From positions 1,196,258-1,260,257 of the forward strand of contig CP133960.1 of assembly GCA_036251875.1 (NCBI GenBank): 64,000 nt of DNA, given 5' to 3'. The DNA is from Orbaceae bacterium lpD02. GTDB lineage: Bacteria; Pseudomonadota; Gammaproteobacteria; Enterobacterales; Orbaceae. Under the pieces are notes generated by a model. That model did no database searches. It was not told where the DNA came from and saw only the letters and a program-made list of their open reading frames with translations. The position numbers and the translations under genes were made by a program. Below are positions 11,994-22,527 of the stretch, one piece after another; positions within the stretch are counted from its first letter, which is position 1, and each line of letters starts with the position of its first letter.

Positions 11994-12911
11994 TCAAATT
12001 TCAACTTGATAAAAATCACTGGCAATTTCTGTATTAGCAAATATCTGCCGACACTCATTAACTATTGCAAGATTATTCGCCAGACTATAACGAGGGCTGA
12101 TATGAGTAATAATGAGCTTTTTTGCCCCACTTTTTAGCGCTATTTCTGCCGCTTGATGAGTGGTTGAATGGCCGCGATTATTTGCTTTCTCTTGAAGATC
12201 GCTTTTTTGTGTTGCCTCATGAACTAATACATTAACATCATGAGCAAGCTTTACCGCGGCATCACAAGGCATTGTATCGCCTAAAATAGCTAATTTCCTA
12301 CCCCGCTTAATTTCTCCCCAATATTCCGAGCCATTAATCATTCTACCATCAGTTAGTTGTACCAATTGACCAAGTTTTAGTGCGGCTAAGTGAGAGCCAT
12401 TAGGGATCCCATCTGCGTTCAATTTTTCTATATTAAGTTTAGGTGAACGTTCTTTTTCAACAATGCGATAACCAAAACAAGCAACTCGGTGATTAAGCGC
12501 ATCGCAATTAACAACAAACTGTTCATCATTAATAAGTTCTGTAGGCTGATCTATTTCGACAATATCCAATGGATAAGTTAGCCATGAATGGCTTATATTA
12601 ACTACCGTTTCAACAAATTGCTTAATACCTTTTGGCCCGTACAATGTCAAGGGTGACATGTTTTGCATTAATGAACGAGTAGTGAGCACACCAGGCAAAC
12701 CAAATAAATGATCACCGTGTAAATGGGTAATGAAGATTTTTTCGAGCCTTGCAATACTAAGTTTAGCTTTTAACATTTGATGTTGAGTTGCTTCACCGCA
12801 ATCAAAAAGCCATAAAGAATTGCGTTCTTTAATTAAATCGAGTACCAACGCCGAAACATTACGCTCAGCGGTTATTGTGCCGGCACTAGTACCTAAAAAA
12901 AATAATTTCAC
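11994..12911 (-). CDS. rnz: Ribonuclease Z / RNase BN
   Basis: Zinc-dependent metallo-beta-lactamase-fold nuclease that trims tRNA 3' ends. It is 305 residues, the same as the E. coli protein. The N-terminal motif FFLGTSAG is present, and the metal site HLHGDH is at residues 63-68, followed by LFGLPG. Further ligands are seen in LAILGDT, in the HEAT motif (VLVHEAT) with GHSTTHQAAEIA, and in the terminal ITHISPRY. In a host whose tRNA genes encode CCA, as in E. coli, the enzyme would be dispensable. Lies 12 nt downstream of yccJ on the same strand, so the two may be co-transcribed. Confidence 0.95.
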   Translation of the reverse strand: MKLFFLGTSAGTITAERNVSALVLDLIKERNSLWLFDCGEATQHQMLKAKLSIARLEKIFITHLHGDHLFGLPGVLTTRSLMQNMSPLTLYGPKGIKQFVETVVNISHSWLTYPLDIVEIDQPTELINDEQFVVNCDALNHRVACFGYRIVEKERSPKLNIEKLNADGIPNGSHLAALKLGQLVQLTDGRMINGSEYWGEIKRGRKLAILGDTMPCDAAVKLAHDVNVLVHEATQKSDLQEKANNRGHSTTHQAAEIALKSGAKKLIITHISPRYSLANNLAIVNECRQIFANTEIASDFYQVEI

Positions 12912-12923
12912 AATAGTGACTTA

Positions 12924-13151
12924 TTACACATTTTTGCGCTCAATGGTTTGCTCGCCCCAAAATAACTTATCAGCATCTGTTTTAGCAAAAGCAAGTGGTA
13001 AAACTTCATCACGACCTTCTTCCCAGATTTTTTCAGCCACTGCATCATCATAATTAGCTAATTCAAAAATCGCCTCGGCAATTTCAAGCGAGGTCTGACG
13101 TAGATTGGCCCATGCTTTAATCTCATGTAACGCTTTTTTGGTCGAATTCAT
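12924..13151 (-). CDS. yccJ: YccJ family small protein
   Basis: 75 residues, the same length as E. coli YccJ, whose pattern it shares: [12 protein letters not shown], then [21 protein letters not shown] and the nearly invariant terminal [13 protein letters not shown]. Function is not established in the family; it is a soluble cytoplasmic protein with no signal peptide. In E. coli the gene accompanies wrbA; here it precedes rnz by 12 nt and diverges from yaaA, so the context has changed. AGGAG-like RBS upstream of the ATG (GGAGACAAG before the start). Confidence 0.92.
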   Translation of the reverse strand: MNSTKKALHEIKAWANLRQTSLEIAEAIFELANYDDAVAEKIWEEGRDEVLPLAFAKTDADKLFWGEQTIERKNV

Positions 13152-13281
13152 CTTGTGTCTCCTTATTGAATAACTTTATTTAATAAATAGTTAGTTAAAT
13201 AATACTCTGAAAATAAAAATTTACGAGGTAAAATAAACGCAATTTTTATCTTATTTATATTTGATCTCATAGGAATGAGTA

Positions 13282-14085
13282 ATGATTACAGTTATTTCAC
13301 CGGCTAAAACATTGGATTATGATACCCCTGTCAGCCTAGCTGAACATACGACTCCAGCGCTTATAGACTGCACGCAAAAATTGATTAAATCCTGTAAAAG
13401 ACTAACTACAAAAGAGATTGCCGACTTAATGAATATTAGCCCCAAGTTGGCAGAATTAAATTATCAACGTTTTCAAAACTGGCACCCTAATTTTAGCCTC
13501 AAAAATGCTCGCCAAGCAATTTTTGCTTTTAAGGGAGATGTATATGAAGGGCTAAATATGGAAGATTTTAACCAGCATGAAATCAACTTTGCACAACAGC
13601 ATTTGCGTATTTTATCGGGTTTATATGGTTTACTAAAACCACTGGATCTTATGCTCCCTTATCGATTGGAAATGGGCACTAAACTGAAAAACGGTAATCA
13701 CACTAATCTTTACCAGTTTTGGACAGATATTATTACTGATCAGCTTAATCAGCAGTTAGCTGAGCAAAATAGCCACTTATTAATTAACCTTGCATCTAAT
13801 GAGTATTTTAAAGCGGTTAATCAGAAGAAACTTAACGCTAATATCATTAATCCTATGTTTTTAGATGAAAGCAAAGGGCAGTATAAAATTATTAGTTTTT
13901 ATGCCAAAAAAGCACGAGGACTAATGAGTCGCTATATTATAAAAAATGAACTTAATCAGCAGAATGATATTCAATCATTTGACCTAGCTGGCTATAAATT
14001 TGATAAGCACCAATCTATTAACAATAAGTGGATATTTGTGCGTAGTGAAAAGCAGGCGGAATTATATAAACAAAGCCAAAACTAA
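13282..14085 (+). CDS. yaaA: Peroxide stress protein YaaA (UPF0246)
   Basis: Cytoplasmic protein of the YaaA/DUF328 family. In E. coli it lowers free iron and limits Fenton damage during peroxide stress and is under OxyR. At 267 residues it is near the usual 258. Family motifs are present: N-terminal ISPAKTLDYD, the central FNGDVYxGL equivalent (FKGDVYEGLN), RILSGLYGLLKPLDLMLPYRLEMG, and NLASNEYFKAV. RBS AGGA 7 nt before the ATG. Monocistronic; divergent from yccJ. No clear OxyR site is visible. Confidence 0.95.
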   Translation: MITVISPAKTLDYDTPVSLAEHTTPALIDCTQKLIKSCKRLTTKEIADLMNISPKLAELNYQRFQNWHPNFSLKNARQAIFAFKGDVYEGLNMEDFNQHEINFAQQHLRILSGLYGLLKPLDLMLPYRLEMGTKLKNGNHTNLYQFWTDIITDQLNQQLAEQNSHLLINLASNEYFKAVNQKKLNANIINPMFLDESKGQYKIISFYAKKARGLMSRYIIKNELNQQNDIQSFDLAGYKFDKHQSINNKWIFVRSEKQAELYKQSQN

Positions 14086-14609
14086 TTAATTGTATACCAC
14101 ATAAATAAATTTGCTAAAAAAGAACTCAAAATTGAATGTATAGTGGCATATTTGTGCAATAAATAAAAATAACACCTTAATATTATTATACTTATACTAT
14201 TTCGCCCTGACATATTTTTATGTTTCTAGATGTTAACTAACAAAATCAACATCTAAATATATAAAATATGCAATTTTAAATGATAAAAATCAAATTCATC
14301 ATAAAAATGCATTAATAAAACGTTTTAATTTTGCCCTATTATATCTATACCTAAAACCGATTACACATAAAATAATAATTATATTAATATGTTAACTGAA
14401 AAGATAATTTCTTCCTTTTTTTTCATCATATTGCCCAGCCATTTTGGTGGGCTTTTTTTTATTCAAAATATTTTTTTTTCTTCTATTATTTATTATTTAA
14501 AATATTTTATTATTAATGATGCTATTTAATTATTACCATTAAGCTTTCTTTGCATAAAACCAATGTGTGATGGCTACCTTCTCTTAATATCCAATATATT
14601 TCAGCGCTT
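14086..14609. other. 524-bp non-coding region between yaaA and yjeH
   Basis: No protein gene is supported. It holds a small inverted repeat (TAGATGTT/AACATCTA near 14229-14257) and a strong plus-strand terminator at 14433-14460, about 350 bases past the yaaA stop. That is too far for an obvious yaaA terminator, so a small RNA ending there is possible. The rest is AT-rich. Confidence 0.55.
14433..14460 (+). terminator. Strong Rho-independent terminator, orphan
   Basis: Stem GCCCA (14433-14437) with TGGGC (14448-14452), inner CCA/TGG pairs with one bulged G and a TTT loop, followed directly by eight T residues. Orientation is plus. No annotated gene ends nearby; yaaA stops at 14085. Confidence 0.75.
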
Positions 14610-15851
14610 CTAGTTAATATTTTTATTAACTTTTTTAGCAAGAAACCAAAATAGAATAAAAATACCTATCGCATACAAACTTTTGTAACCGATTACTAAA
14701 AGCAGCCCCATACAAACCAACGCGCAAACAATAGCAAGTATTCGCAATTTGCCTGTGAGCAATTTGATTGCCGATATCATTGCTAAAAGATAAATCAACA
14801 CAAATACTCCGTTGGCATATTCCAACAAACTATTAAGTGGGATAGTGAAAAAATGAATTAATAGTAGAAAAAATAGACTTAATAAAAGCACTAAACTTAA
14901 GGCATTAGTGGGTGACTGCCTACTTGATAACTTAGCAAAAGGGCTATGAGGATAATCAATTTCCGCTTGGGTCCAAACGAGCCTTGCAAAACTTTGGCAG
15001 TAAATGTTAATCGATGCAAAACAGGCCAGATAACCAATAATACAAAATAGCCATAATGCCTGTGTGCCAAATAATGTTGCAATAATCTGCGGTAATGCTG
15101 TCGTAGCAACAATCGCATTAGGTGCAAAAAAAATCACTGCGGCTGTACATGCCCAGTAAATAAAACCAGCTAGAATAAGCCCTAAAATTAATGCCTTAGG
15201 GAAATCTTTTTCTGGTCGTTTAAATTCAGTTGATAAATGTACAAATGCCTCAAGACCAACAAAACACCAAAACATAACAGCTAATGCGCTTATAATAGGT
15301 GCCATTTTAATATCAGTGATGTTCGGCCATTCAACAGTCAATACTGATGGTGATGATGCAAAGCAAATTGCCATTACCAACCCAATGATTAAAAGTGCTA
15401 TGACTGATTGTATCCAACCACTCGCGGCAGCGCCAAATGAACCAATTACCCAAATCAAAACTAACGTAATAATTTGCGCGAATAGTTCACCTTCTGTCGA
15501 TAAATTAAAAAGTGAACGCCAAAATCCTGTAGCAATATAAAGCCCAGCAGGTAGGCCAAATGGGATGACGGATAAAAATGACCAACTGGTAACTCGACCT
15601 AAGTGTATATTAAATGCTTTAGCAATAAAATAAGCAACACCGCCAGCATGAGGATAGTGTTTACCGAGTTCAGCAAAAATAATCGCTATCGGAAAAACTA
15701 AAATTAACAGTACAGGCCATGCCCATAAACCATCTTGACCGGCCATTTGCGCTACAATAGCGGGAATAGCAAATACCCCGGTGCCAAGTAAAGAGGTAGA
15801 TAATAAACCAACCCCTTGTAGTAATCCCAATTCTTTTTTTAATTCGCTCAT
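14610..15851 (-). CDS. yjeH: L-methionine/branched-chain amino acid exporter YjeH (APC family)
   Basis: Inner-membrane amino-acid transporter of the APC superfamily; the E. coli homologue exports methionine and branched-chain amino acids. 413 residues, about 12 hydrophobic segments. Family landmarks: N-terminal LLSTSLLGTGVFAIPA, LWAWPVLLILVFPIA, GVAYFIAKAF, and VMFWCFVGLEAFVHLSTEF followed by RPEKDFPKA; also IGYLACFASINIYCQSFARLVW. The ATG at 15851 follows hldE by 85 nt on the same strand. Orthology to YjeH looks secure from recalled sequence; substrate is inferred from the family. Confidence 0.92.
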   Translation of the reverse strand: MSELKKELGLLQGVGLLSTSLLGTGVFAIPAIVAQMAGQDGLWAWPVLLILVFPIAIIFAELGKHYPHAGGVAYFIAKAFNIHLGRVTSWSFLSVIPFGLPAGLYIATGFWRSLFNLSTEGELFAQIITLVLIWVIGSFGAAASGWIQSVIALLIIGLVMAICFASSPSVLTVEWPNITDIKMAPIISALAVMFWCFVGLEAFVHLSTEFKRPEKDFPKALILGLILAGFIYWACTAAVIFFAPNAIVATTALPQIIATLFGTQALWLFCIIGYLACFASINIYCQSFARLVWTQAEIDYPHSPFAKLSSRQSPTNALSLVLLLSLFFLLLIHFFTIPLNSLLEYANGVFVLIYLLAMISAIKLLTGKLRILAIVCALVCMGLLLVIGYKSLYAIGIFILFWFLAKKVNKNIN

Positions 15852-15936
15852 ATTTTCTTATTTTATCATTATCAAATAAACGAAATCGCCCTTTCGTATT
15901 AATCAAAAGGACGATCATATTCATAAATAATCAGAA

Positions 15937-17364
15937 TTAATGCCGATTTTTTATTGCATTAATAATATTTGAGGTTGAGCAACCATCTTCAAAATTAAGC
16001 ACCTCGACTTTACCACCGGCCGCGATAACTTCTTTACCGCCCGCTATTTGTTCTGGCATATAGTCACCGCCCTTTACTAAAATATCAGGTAGAATATTTG
16101 CGATCAAACGCTGCGGAGTCTCTTCTTCAAACGGAACAACCCAGTCCACTGAATCAAGTGCGCCAAGAACAATCATGCGCTGCATTAGTGGGTTAATAGG
16201 TCTAGATTCACCTTTTAGCTTCTTAACTGAACTATCGCTGTTGACTGCGACAATTAGTCTATCGCCCAGCTTACGTGCATTAGCTAAATAAGAAACATGC
16301 CCTGCATGTAGAATATCAAAACAACCATTTGTCATTACAATTTTTTCGCCGCGTTTACGTGCTTTAGCAACCATCACTTGAAGTTCATTTTCATTCATCA
16401 CACCGAACCCATTATCGGAACGAGCTCTAATTGCATCCTCAAGCTCTACTTGCGATACGGTTGATGTACCTAGCTTACCAACCACAACGCCCGCTGCGGC
16501 ATTGGCCAAAAAGCAACTTTCCTCAAGTGAACAACCAGTAGATAATGCTGCAGCAAGAGACGCAATAACAGTATCACCCGCACCAGTAACATCATAGACT
16601 TCTTTAGCCTGAGTAGGTAGATGATAAATAGGCTTTCCTATCTGCAATAACGTCATTCCCTTTTCACTACGGGTAATAAGTAATGCTTTTAGTTGATAGT
16701 CTTCAATTAGCTGATAACCTTTTTCCACAATATCGTCATCGGTTTCACAAAAACCAACAACGGCTTCAAATTCAGACATATTTGGCGTTAATAACGTTGC
16801 ACCGCGATAGCGTTCAAAATCAGTTCCTTTAGGATCAACCAAAACAGGGACATCTGCTTGATTAGCCAGCTTAATCATTTCTTGGACTGAGCTAAGTACA
16901 CCTTTGGCATAATCAGACAGAACCATCACCTTCGATTTTGGTAATGCTTTACTTATCCGTTCTAGTAGCGTGGTTGGTTCAACTTTGCCAAACCCTTCTT
17001 CAAAATCGAGGCGAATTAATTGCTGGTTACGTGATAATACTCGCAGTTTTGTGATAGTTGGATGGGATGATAACGCGACGAAATCACATTTAACCTTTTG
17101 CTTTGTAAGCTGCTCATCGAGAATTCTCGCAGCTTCATCAATGCCAGTTAAGCCAATTAGTTGAACCTCGCCACCAAGCGATGTAATATTCATCGCCACA
17201 TTAGCTGCGCCACCAGGGCGCTCTTCTAATGAATCTATTTTTACCACCGGTACAGGTGCTTCTGGTGAAATACGATTCGTTGCACCATACCAATAACGAT
17301 CAAGCATAATATCACCAACAACTAACACATTTGCAAAACTAAAATCAGGCAAGCTGCTTTTCAT
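15937..17364 (-). CDS. hldE: Bifunctional heptose-7-phosphate kinase/heptose-1-phosphate adenylyltransferase HldE
   Basis: Cytoplasmic enzyme making ADP-heptose for the LPS inner core. 475 residues against 477 in E. coli. Residues 1-320 form a PfkB-type ribokinase domain ([21 protein letters not shown] near the start; anion-hole motif DVTGAGDTV). Residues 340-475 form a nucleotidyltransferase with [16 protein letters not shown] (the HxGH motif) and [12 protein letters not shown]. The start is 10 nt after the tatC stop, so it sits at the end of the tatABC run, an arrangement unlike E. coli. Its presence predicts a heptose-containing LPS core. Confidence 0.97.
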   Translation of the reverse strand: MKSSLPDFSFANVLVVGDIMLDRYWYGATNRISPEAPVPVVKIDSLEERPGGAANVAMNITSLGGEVQLIGLTGIDEAARILDEQLTKQKVKCDFVALSSHPTITKLRVLSRNQQLIRLDFEEGFGKVEPTTLLERISKALPKSKVMVLSDYAKGVLSSVQEMIKLANQADVPVLVDPKGTDFERYRGATLLTPNMSEFEAVVGFCETDDDIVEKGYQLIEDYQLKALLITRSEKGMTLLQIGKPIYHLPTQAKEVYDVTGAGDTVIASLAAALSTGCSLEESCFLANAAAGVVVGKLGTSTVSQVELEDAIRARSDNGFGVMNENELQVMVAKARKRGEKIVMTNGCFDILHAGHVSYLANARKLGDRLIVAVNSDSSVKKLKGESRPINPLMQRMIVLGALDSVDWVVPFEEETPQRLIANILPDILVKGGDYMPEQIAGGKEVIAAGGKVEVLNFEDGCSTSNIINAIKNRH

Positions 17365-17373
17365 TATTACATC

Positions 17374-18126
17374 CTACTCATCAAATTCTTGTTCATCTTC
17401 AGCCTCTTGTCGAGGTTTATAAAATTTAGCAAAAAACAATCCAATTTCAAACAGTAAACACATCGGGATCGCCAATAATGTTTGCGAAAAAACATCCGGC
17501 GGAGTTAAAAACATCGCGACGATAAATACGCCGACAATAATATAAGGGCGCTTCTTTTTCAAACTTTGCGGAGAGGTTACGCCTGACCAACATAATAAAA
17601 TAATTGCCACTGGTACTTCAAAAGCAAAACCAAATACCACAAATAAAGTCATTACGAAATCGAGGTATTTAGTGATATCGGTATTAATTGCAATATCCAT
17701 TGGTGCGGTATTAATGAAAAAGTAAAATGCCAGCGGAAAGACTACAAAGTAGGCAAAAGCAAGCCCAACATAAAATAGTGTTGTACTAGAAACGACTAAC
17801 GGTAATATTAAACGTCGCTCTTTTTGGTAGAGCGCTGGTGCCACAAATCCCCAAACTTGAAATAGCAAATAGGGAATAGAGACGAATAAGGCAACGATTG
17901 CTGTTAACTTAATTGGTGTAAAAAAAGGCGCAGCGATATCTGTTGCGATCATAACACTCCCTTCTGGCAACTGCCTTACAAGTGGATTAGCTACAATTGA
18001 ATAGATATCATTAGCAAAATATAGTAAGGCTAAAAATATAAGCATAATACAGATCAAACAACGCAATAGACGAGTGCGAAGTTCAATAAGATGAGCAATT
18101 AACGGCTGAGCATGATCATCTGACAT
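17374..18126 (-). CDS. tatC: Sec-independent protein translocase TatC
   Basis: Polytopic receptor subunit that recognises twin-arginine signal peptides. 250 residues with six hydrophobic segments. Conserved features: [12 protein letters not shown] at the N-terminus, the FxxPLxxxLP pattern around residue 50, [22 protein letters not shown] in the first cytoplasmic loop, and FGFAFEVPV in the middle. The final two helices precede an acidic tail. Overlaps tatB by 11 nt, which implies coupled translation. Confidence 0.96.
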   Translation of the reverse strand: MSDDHAQPLIAHLIELRTRLLRCLICIMLIFLALLYFANDIYSIVANPLVRQLPEGSVMIATDIAAPFFTPIKLTAIVALFVSIPYLLFQVWGFVAPALYQKERRLILPLVVSSTTLFYVGLAFAYFVVFPLAFYFFINTAPMDIAINTDITKYLDFVMTLFVVFGFAFEVPVAIILLCWSGVTSPQSLKKKRPYIIVGVFIVAMFLTPPDVFSQTLLAIPMCLLFEIGLFFAKFYKPRQEAEDEQEFDE

Positions 18127-18559
18127 TATGATCGTTTCCTATACTGGCAGAGGATTGAGCAATACGATTAGGTTCATCATGATTAGGCTGATTGCCACTA
18201 GACGGATCTAATTGTTGAACATCATGATTAATTTGATTAACACTAGATTTAACTTGCTCAGCGGTATCATAAAAATCTTTTTGAATAGATTCTGCAACAC
18301 GTTTTAGATCATCGATTGATGCTTTTATTTCAGGAGTAATATTATCTAAGCCACTTTTTTCAGCCTTTTTAAGGCTATCTTGTAACTCTTGCAGCCTCAG
18401 TTCTTTATTGAGCTCCAATTGCACCGTCGCTGAAAGCCGCCTAAGTGCTTTAATCCAATTTGCAACCGTTTTAATTGCTTTAGGTAAGCGTGCTGGCCCC
18501 AAAACAACCAAAGCAATAACCAGAACAAGAATTAATTTACCGAAACTAAGATCAAACAC
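18116..18559 (-). CDS. tatB: Sec-independent protein translocase TatB
   Basis: Single-span subunit that forms the twin-arginine receptor with TatC. 147 residues. The N-terminus [22 protein letters not shown] is the TatB transmembrane helix with the conserved Glu replaced by Lys at the usual polar position, followed by the hinge GPARLP and an amphipathic helix. The remainder is a charged, helical, poorly conserved tail. Starts 3 nt after the tatA stop. Confidence 0.93.
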   Translation of the reverse strand: MFDLSFGKLILVLVIALVVLGPARLPKAIKTVANWIKALRRLSATVQLELNKELRLQELQDSLKKAEKSGLDNITPEIKASIDDLKRVAESIQKDFYDTAEQVKSSVNQINHDVQQLDPSSGNQPNHDEPNRIAQSSASIGNDHNVR

Positions 18560-18562
18560 AAC

Positions 18563-18793
18563 TTACTCTTTTTTGTCGTTATTTTGATTATTTTCTAATT
18601 CTTCAGATTGTTTTTCAGATGGGAAATCAGCATCGTTGCTGCTGCCTTTTTTCTCGTCATCATCACTCATCTCTTTTTTTAATCCTTTTATTGCCGCCCC
18701 TAAATCAGAACCGATAGTACGTAACTTTTTCGTTCCGAAAATTAATACAACAACAGCAAGTACGATAAGTAACTTTGTCCAACTTATCATCAT
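18563..18793 (-). CDS. tatA: Sec-independent protein translocase TatA
   Basis: Pore-forming Tat subunit. I start it at ATG 18793 (76 aa) because GGAG lies 8 nt upstream. A longer frame opening at 18838 adds residues that do not look like TatA. One N-terminal helix ([17 protein letters not shown]) leads into the conserved [19 protein letters not shown] amphipathic segment and an acidic, lysine-rich tail. First gene of tatABC-hldE; 190 non-coding bases separate it from ubiB. Confidence 0.95.
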   Translation of the reverse strand: MMISWTKLLIVLAVVVLIFGTKKLRTIGSDLGAAIKGLKKEMSDDDEKKGSSNDADFPSEKQSEELENNQNNDKKE

Positions 18794-19030
18794 AATTGAC
18801 ACTCCATTAATTGATAAAATACACAACACATCATACACCTAATTTAAGATAAAGTGTACGATGCTTAATGGTGTGATTATATACTGCTAATGAATCGATA
18901 TGCAAAATAAGAACGACAATTTACTATCCTTTTTAGCTCTTTTTTACATTATTTTTTATTTTTGACGACTTATTAAACAAATCGGGCAGTAGAACAAGCA
19001 CACTAGCTGACTAAAAAATTTAAAGCCACA

Positions 19031-20578
19031 CTAATGTGATAAAAGATCAAATATAGCAACGATAATAATGAGCCCTATCGCTACACGCCATAATAGTATC
19101 TGCTTTCTTGTTGTCTTGTCTAATTGCTTATTAAGTTTATTTATTTGTAGAATTAATTGCTGATTATCTTTTTGATATTGCTTAATTTTAGTTGGCAAAT
19201 CAGGAAAAATCTCTTGCCATTGCGGCAGTGTATCAATAAATTGTTTTGTTATGCGTTTAACACTAATTTGCTCTTGATACCATGACTCTAAAAATGGTTT
19301 AGCTGTAGACCACAAATCTAACTGAGGATAGAGTTGACGACCTAAGCCTTCAATATAAAATAATGTTTTCTCAAGCAATACTAATTGCGGCTGAATGACC
19401 ATTTCAAATTGCCGTGCCACTTTAAAAAGATGAAATAGAACTTGAGCGAATGAAATCTCGCCAAGCGGTTTAGCAAAAATAGGATCGCAAACATCGCGCA
19501 TAGCTGATTCTAATGCGAATACATCCGTGCTTTCAGGCACCCACCCAGATGAAATGTAAAGCTGAGCTATTGTTTGATAATCGCGGTTAAAAAAAGCAAT
19601 AAAATTTTGCGCTAAAAAACGCTGATCGTCTTGGCTCAATTCGCCAACGATCGCACAATCAATACCGATGTAGCGTGGATTTACAGGCTCTTTAGCATCG
19701 ATAAAAATATTACCAGGATGCATATCAGCATGAAAAAAATTATCTCGAAATACTTGCGTGAAAAAGACGTTAACACCACGTTCGGCCAGCAATTTAAGAT
19801 TAACATTATTGGCTTTAAGCTGCTCAATATCTGCAATTGGAATACCGATAACACGCTCTTCTACCATCACATTTTTACGGCACAGCTCAGGGTAAACATA
19901 AGGAATATAAAGCATGTCGCTATTAATGAAATTATTACGTAAACGGCGCGTATTTTCGGCTTCTTGTAGTAAATTTAACTCTTTTAGGATCGTGACTTCA
20001 TAATCGCTGACAACTTCTGCAGCACGTAGACGTTTACCATCAGGTAAATATCTTTCGCTTTGCTCCGCTAACCAATACATCACGGCAATATCAGCTTTAA
20101 TGCTAGGCATAAGATTTGGTCGCAAAACTTTTATCACGACTTGTGCACCACTTTGTTTTAACGTTGCAGTGTGCACTTGAGCTATCGAGGCCGATGCCAG
20201 CGCCGTTGGATTAAAATCGGAAAAATGTTGTTCAATATGGCATCCTAAAGCTTGCTCTATAATCTGCTTTGCCATTTGCCCATCAAAAGCAGGGACTTGG
20301 TCTTGCAGCATCGCTAGTTGTAGCGCCACATCATCAGACAATAAATCACGACGGGTAGATAACATTTGCCCAAACTTGATCCAAATCGGTCCAAGTTGTT
20401 GTAAGGCTAGCTTTAAACGCTCACCACTCGCTTTATTTTTTGCTCGTTTTCTAACCCAAAATAGTAAAGCTAAAAGCCCTTTAAATTTTGCAGAATATAC
20501 CGATTTAGGTAGCAATTCAGCTAGTTGATAAGCTTTAAACGTCGTAAGAATTTTATATAGTCTTAAGTATTTCATCAT
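19031..20578 (-). CDS. ubiB: Ubiquinone biosynthesis regulatory protein kinase-like UbiB
   Basis: Atypical kinase-like (ABC1/ADCK) ATPase required for coenzyme Q synthesis. 515 residues against 546 in E. coli. The KxGQ motif is in [12 protein letters not shown], the A-rich loop in [12 protein letters not shown], and the catalytic-loop equivalent in [12 protein letters not shown] followed by IGIDCAIVG. Two C-terminal helices (one ends the protein: [19 protein letters not shown]) would anchor it in the membrane. The ATG is 5 nt from the ubiE stop, with no ubiJ between them. Confidence 0.95.
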   Translation of the reverse strand: MMKYLRLYKILTTFKAYQLAELLPKSVYSAKFKGLLALLFWVRKRAKNKASGERLKLALQQLGPIWIKFGQMLSTRRDLLSDDVALQLAMLQDQVPAFDGQMAKQIIEQALGCHIEQHFSDFNPTALASASIAQVHTATLKQSGAQVVIKVLRPNLMPSIKADIAVMYWLAEQSERYLPDGKRLRAAEVVSDYEVTILKELNLLQEAENTRRLRNNFINSDMLYIPYVYPELCRKNVMVEERVIGIPIADIEQLKANNVNLKLLAERGVNVFFTQVFRDNFFHADMHPGNIFIDAKEPVNPRYIGIDCAIVGELSQDDQRFLAQNFIAFFNRDYQTIAQLYISSGWVPESTDVFALESAMRDVCDPIFAKPLGEISFAQVLFHLFKVARQFEMVIQPQLVLLEKTLFYIEGLGRQLYPQLDLWSTAKPFLESWYQEQISVKRITKQFIDTLPQWQEIFPDLPTKIKQYQKDNQQLILQINKLNKQLDKTTRKQILLWRVAIGLIIIVAIFDLLSH

Positions 20579-20583
20579 ACAAC

Positions 20584-21363
20584 TTAAAATTTAAAACCAA
20601 TATGTAAAGCCACAATCCCGCCGGTCATATTATGATATTGCACGTCTCTAAAGCCAGCATCGTTCATCATTTGCTTGAGCTTTACTTGATCGGGATGCAT
20701 ACGAATTGATTCCGCAAGGTAACGGTAACTATCTGAATCATTAGCGACTAATTTGCCAATTAAAGGTAACATGGTAAAAGAATAAAGATCGTAGGCCTTA
20801 CTTAGTAGTTTATATTCTGGTTTAGAAAATTCTAAAATAAGTAAACGCCCACCTGGTTTTAATACCCGCCACATAGAACTTAATGCTTTATCTTTGTTGG
20901 TAACATTACGTAAACCAAATGAAATCGTGATACAGTCAAAGGTGTTATCCGCAAACGGAAGCTCTTCAGCATTGGCCTGCACATATTCAATATTTTTGAA
21001 TAGACCTTTGTCACGTAATTTATCCCGCCCTACTTTTAACATCGATTGATTAATATCAGCGAGTATGACTAAACCATTATCACCAACAAGTTTAGAAAAT
21101 TTAGCTGTTAGATCGCCTGTTCCGCCTGCTAAATCTAATACAGTCTGTCCTTGCCGAACCCCACTATACTCAATAGTTATTTTTTTCCAAATACGATGAA
21201 TGCCAAAAGACATTAAATCATTCATTACATCATATTTATCGGCAACGGAATTGAACACATCGGCAACACGTTTCTCTTTATCTTGTGTTGGGACCTGCTG
21301 GTAACCAAAATCAATGGTTTCTTGATTGTTATTCGTATTTTTTCCATCTGGTTTTATTGACAT
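20584..21363 (-). CDS. ubiE: Ubiquinone/menaquinone C-methyltransferase UbiE
   Basis: SAM-dependent C-methyltransferase of ubiquinone and menaquinone synthesis. 259 residues from the second ATG (21363), chosen because the weak GGTG Shine-Dalgarno sits about 9 nt upstream; ATG 21369 is possible. Motifs: [25 protein letters not shown] motif [26 protein letters not shown], and the terminal [12 protein letters not shown]. Operon leader of ubiE-ubiB. Confidence 0.96.
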   Translation of the reverse strand: MSIKPDGKNTNNNQETIDFGYQQVPTQDKEKRVADVFNSVADKYDVMNDLMSFGIHRIWKKITIEYSGVRQGQTVLDLAGGTGDLTAKFSKLVGDNGLVILADINQSMLKVGRDKLRDKGLFKNIEYVQANAEELPFADNTFDCITISFGLRNVTNKDKALSSMWRVLKPGGRLLILEFSKPEYKLLSKAYDLYSFTMLPLIGKLVANDSDSYRYLAESIRMHPDQVKLKQMMNDAGFRDVQYHNMTGGIVALHIGFKF

Positions 21364-21438
21364 AATCATCTACACCATAACAAAATTTTGCCCATTTTAT
21401 CACAGAGTCTAGCCCTGTACTATTTTTAGTATAGATTA

Positions 21439-22383
21439 TTAACTTAGCTGTTTATTAATCATATCAATAGCAGCCTCGAAAATAGTTAGCGATGAGTCAC
21501 TTTTATTAAAGCTATTTGCATCAATAATTTGGTCAAAATGATAGTTATCTTCTAATTTTTTTAAAATTTTACTGCTTCTTTTAAAAGCTTGCTGATAAAA
21601 GTGATGTAATGTCTGGAAATCTAATGAGGTGAATATAACTTGATTTGCTAGCGGGGTCGCTTCGTCAAGCCGCTTTGCATGTAGCAATGCAATACGAATA
21701 TAATCTGATTCATTTAAAACTAATTTATTATTATGCAAATGTTGATGCTGAATGTAATTAATATAACCATTAGACACATATTGGGTATTATAAATATTGG
21801 CTAACTGTCTAGGTAATGTATCAAATTGCCGCTCACCAATAATAGCAATACGTTTAGTAAAAAATGGTTTCGCTGCTTTGGCAATAAATTGCCAATTTTG
21901 ATAAGGATTATCGCGTATCTTAGTTGCGCTAATATTAATAAATTGCCTATTAACGTCAATTAACTTAACGTCACAGTTATAGTAGAGCTGATGATTTTTT
22001 GCATCCTGAAGTTCACTCGTAAAAATGATAGTTGGTGTGATTTGATTCTTTTGCAAAATAGATTTAACACGATCACTCCAATCTTTCCAACCATCAGGAT
22101 AGTACGCAATACCGGCTTCATCTAAAATATGGATATGGATATTCGGACGGTTTTTGAACGTTTCTTGTAACCAATAAAGACGATCTTTAACCTGTGGTTG
22201 CTTTGGCATATGACTTTTTTGAAATAAAATTAAGTCTCTATTTTGTTCACAACCTAAGATGATATGTAACTCATCAACTTGACTAATTGCTTTCTCAATG
22301 AGATAGACATGCCCGCAATGAAGTGGATAAAACTTACCAAAAATCAGACCAATTTGACGTTTATTCGTTGAGTGAATATTCAT
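21439..22383 (-). CDS. nadR: NadR-like NMN adenylyltransferase with degenerate ribosylnicotinamide-kinase domain
   Basis: E. coli NadR has an HTH repressor domain, an NMN adenylyltransferase domain and a nicotinamide-riboside kinase domain. This 314-residue protein begins directly at the adenylyltransferase: FGKFYPLHCGHVYLIE (residues 15-30) carries the nucleotide-binding HxGH, and ISATKIRDNPYQNW (151-164) matches the second motif. In the kinase part the expected P-loop (GGESSGKST in E. coli) is replaced at 183-191 by GERQFDTLP, with no Gly-Lys-Ser/Thr, although flanking KPFF and LANIYNT remain recognisable. The C-terminus is also shorter. Adenylyltransferase activity is likely; kinase and repressor roles are probably lost. 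Confidence 0.85.
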   Translation of the reverse strand: MNIHSTNKRQIGLIFGKFYPLHCGHVYLIEKAISQVDELHIILGCEQNRDLILFQKSHMPKQPQVKDRLYWLQETFKNRPNIHIHILDEAGIAYYPDGWKDWSDRVKSILQKNQITPTIIFTSELQDAKNHQLYYNCDVKLIDVNRQFINISATKIRDNPYQNWQFIAKAAKPFFTKRIAIIGERQFDTLPRQLANIYNTQYVSNGYINYIQHQHLHNNKLVLNESDYIRIALLHAKRLDEATPLANQVIFTSLDFQTLHHFYQQAFKRSSKILKKLEDNYHFDQIIDANSFNKSDSSLTIFEAAIDMINKQLS

Positions 22384-22527
22384 TTTATATCGAAATTATT
22401 GAGGTTAGTTGTCGTATACTGTAACCAATATTCAATTTCTTTCTATTCAAAAGATGCTATTTGATTAATTGTCATTTAAACCCTTCGCCCATTTTGGTTT
22501 ATCTACTTTAATGAGCGAAAAGTAAGG

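Noticed and set aside
18794..18838. Longer TatA start at 18838
   Set aside because: Adds 15 residues without family resemblance and lacks an RBS, while ATG 18793 has GGAG at proper spacing.
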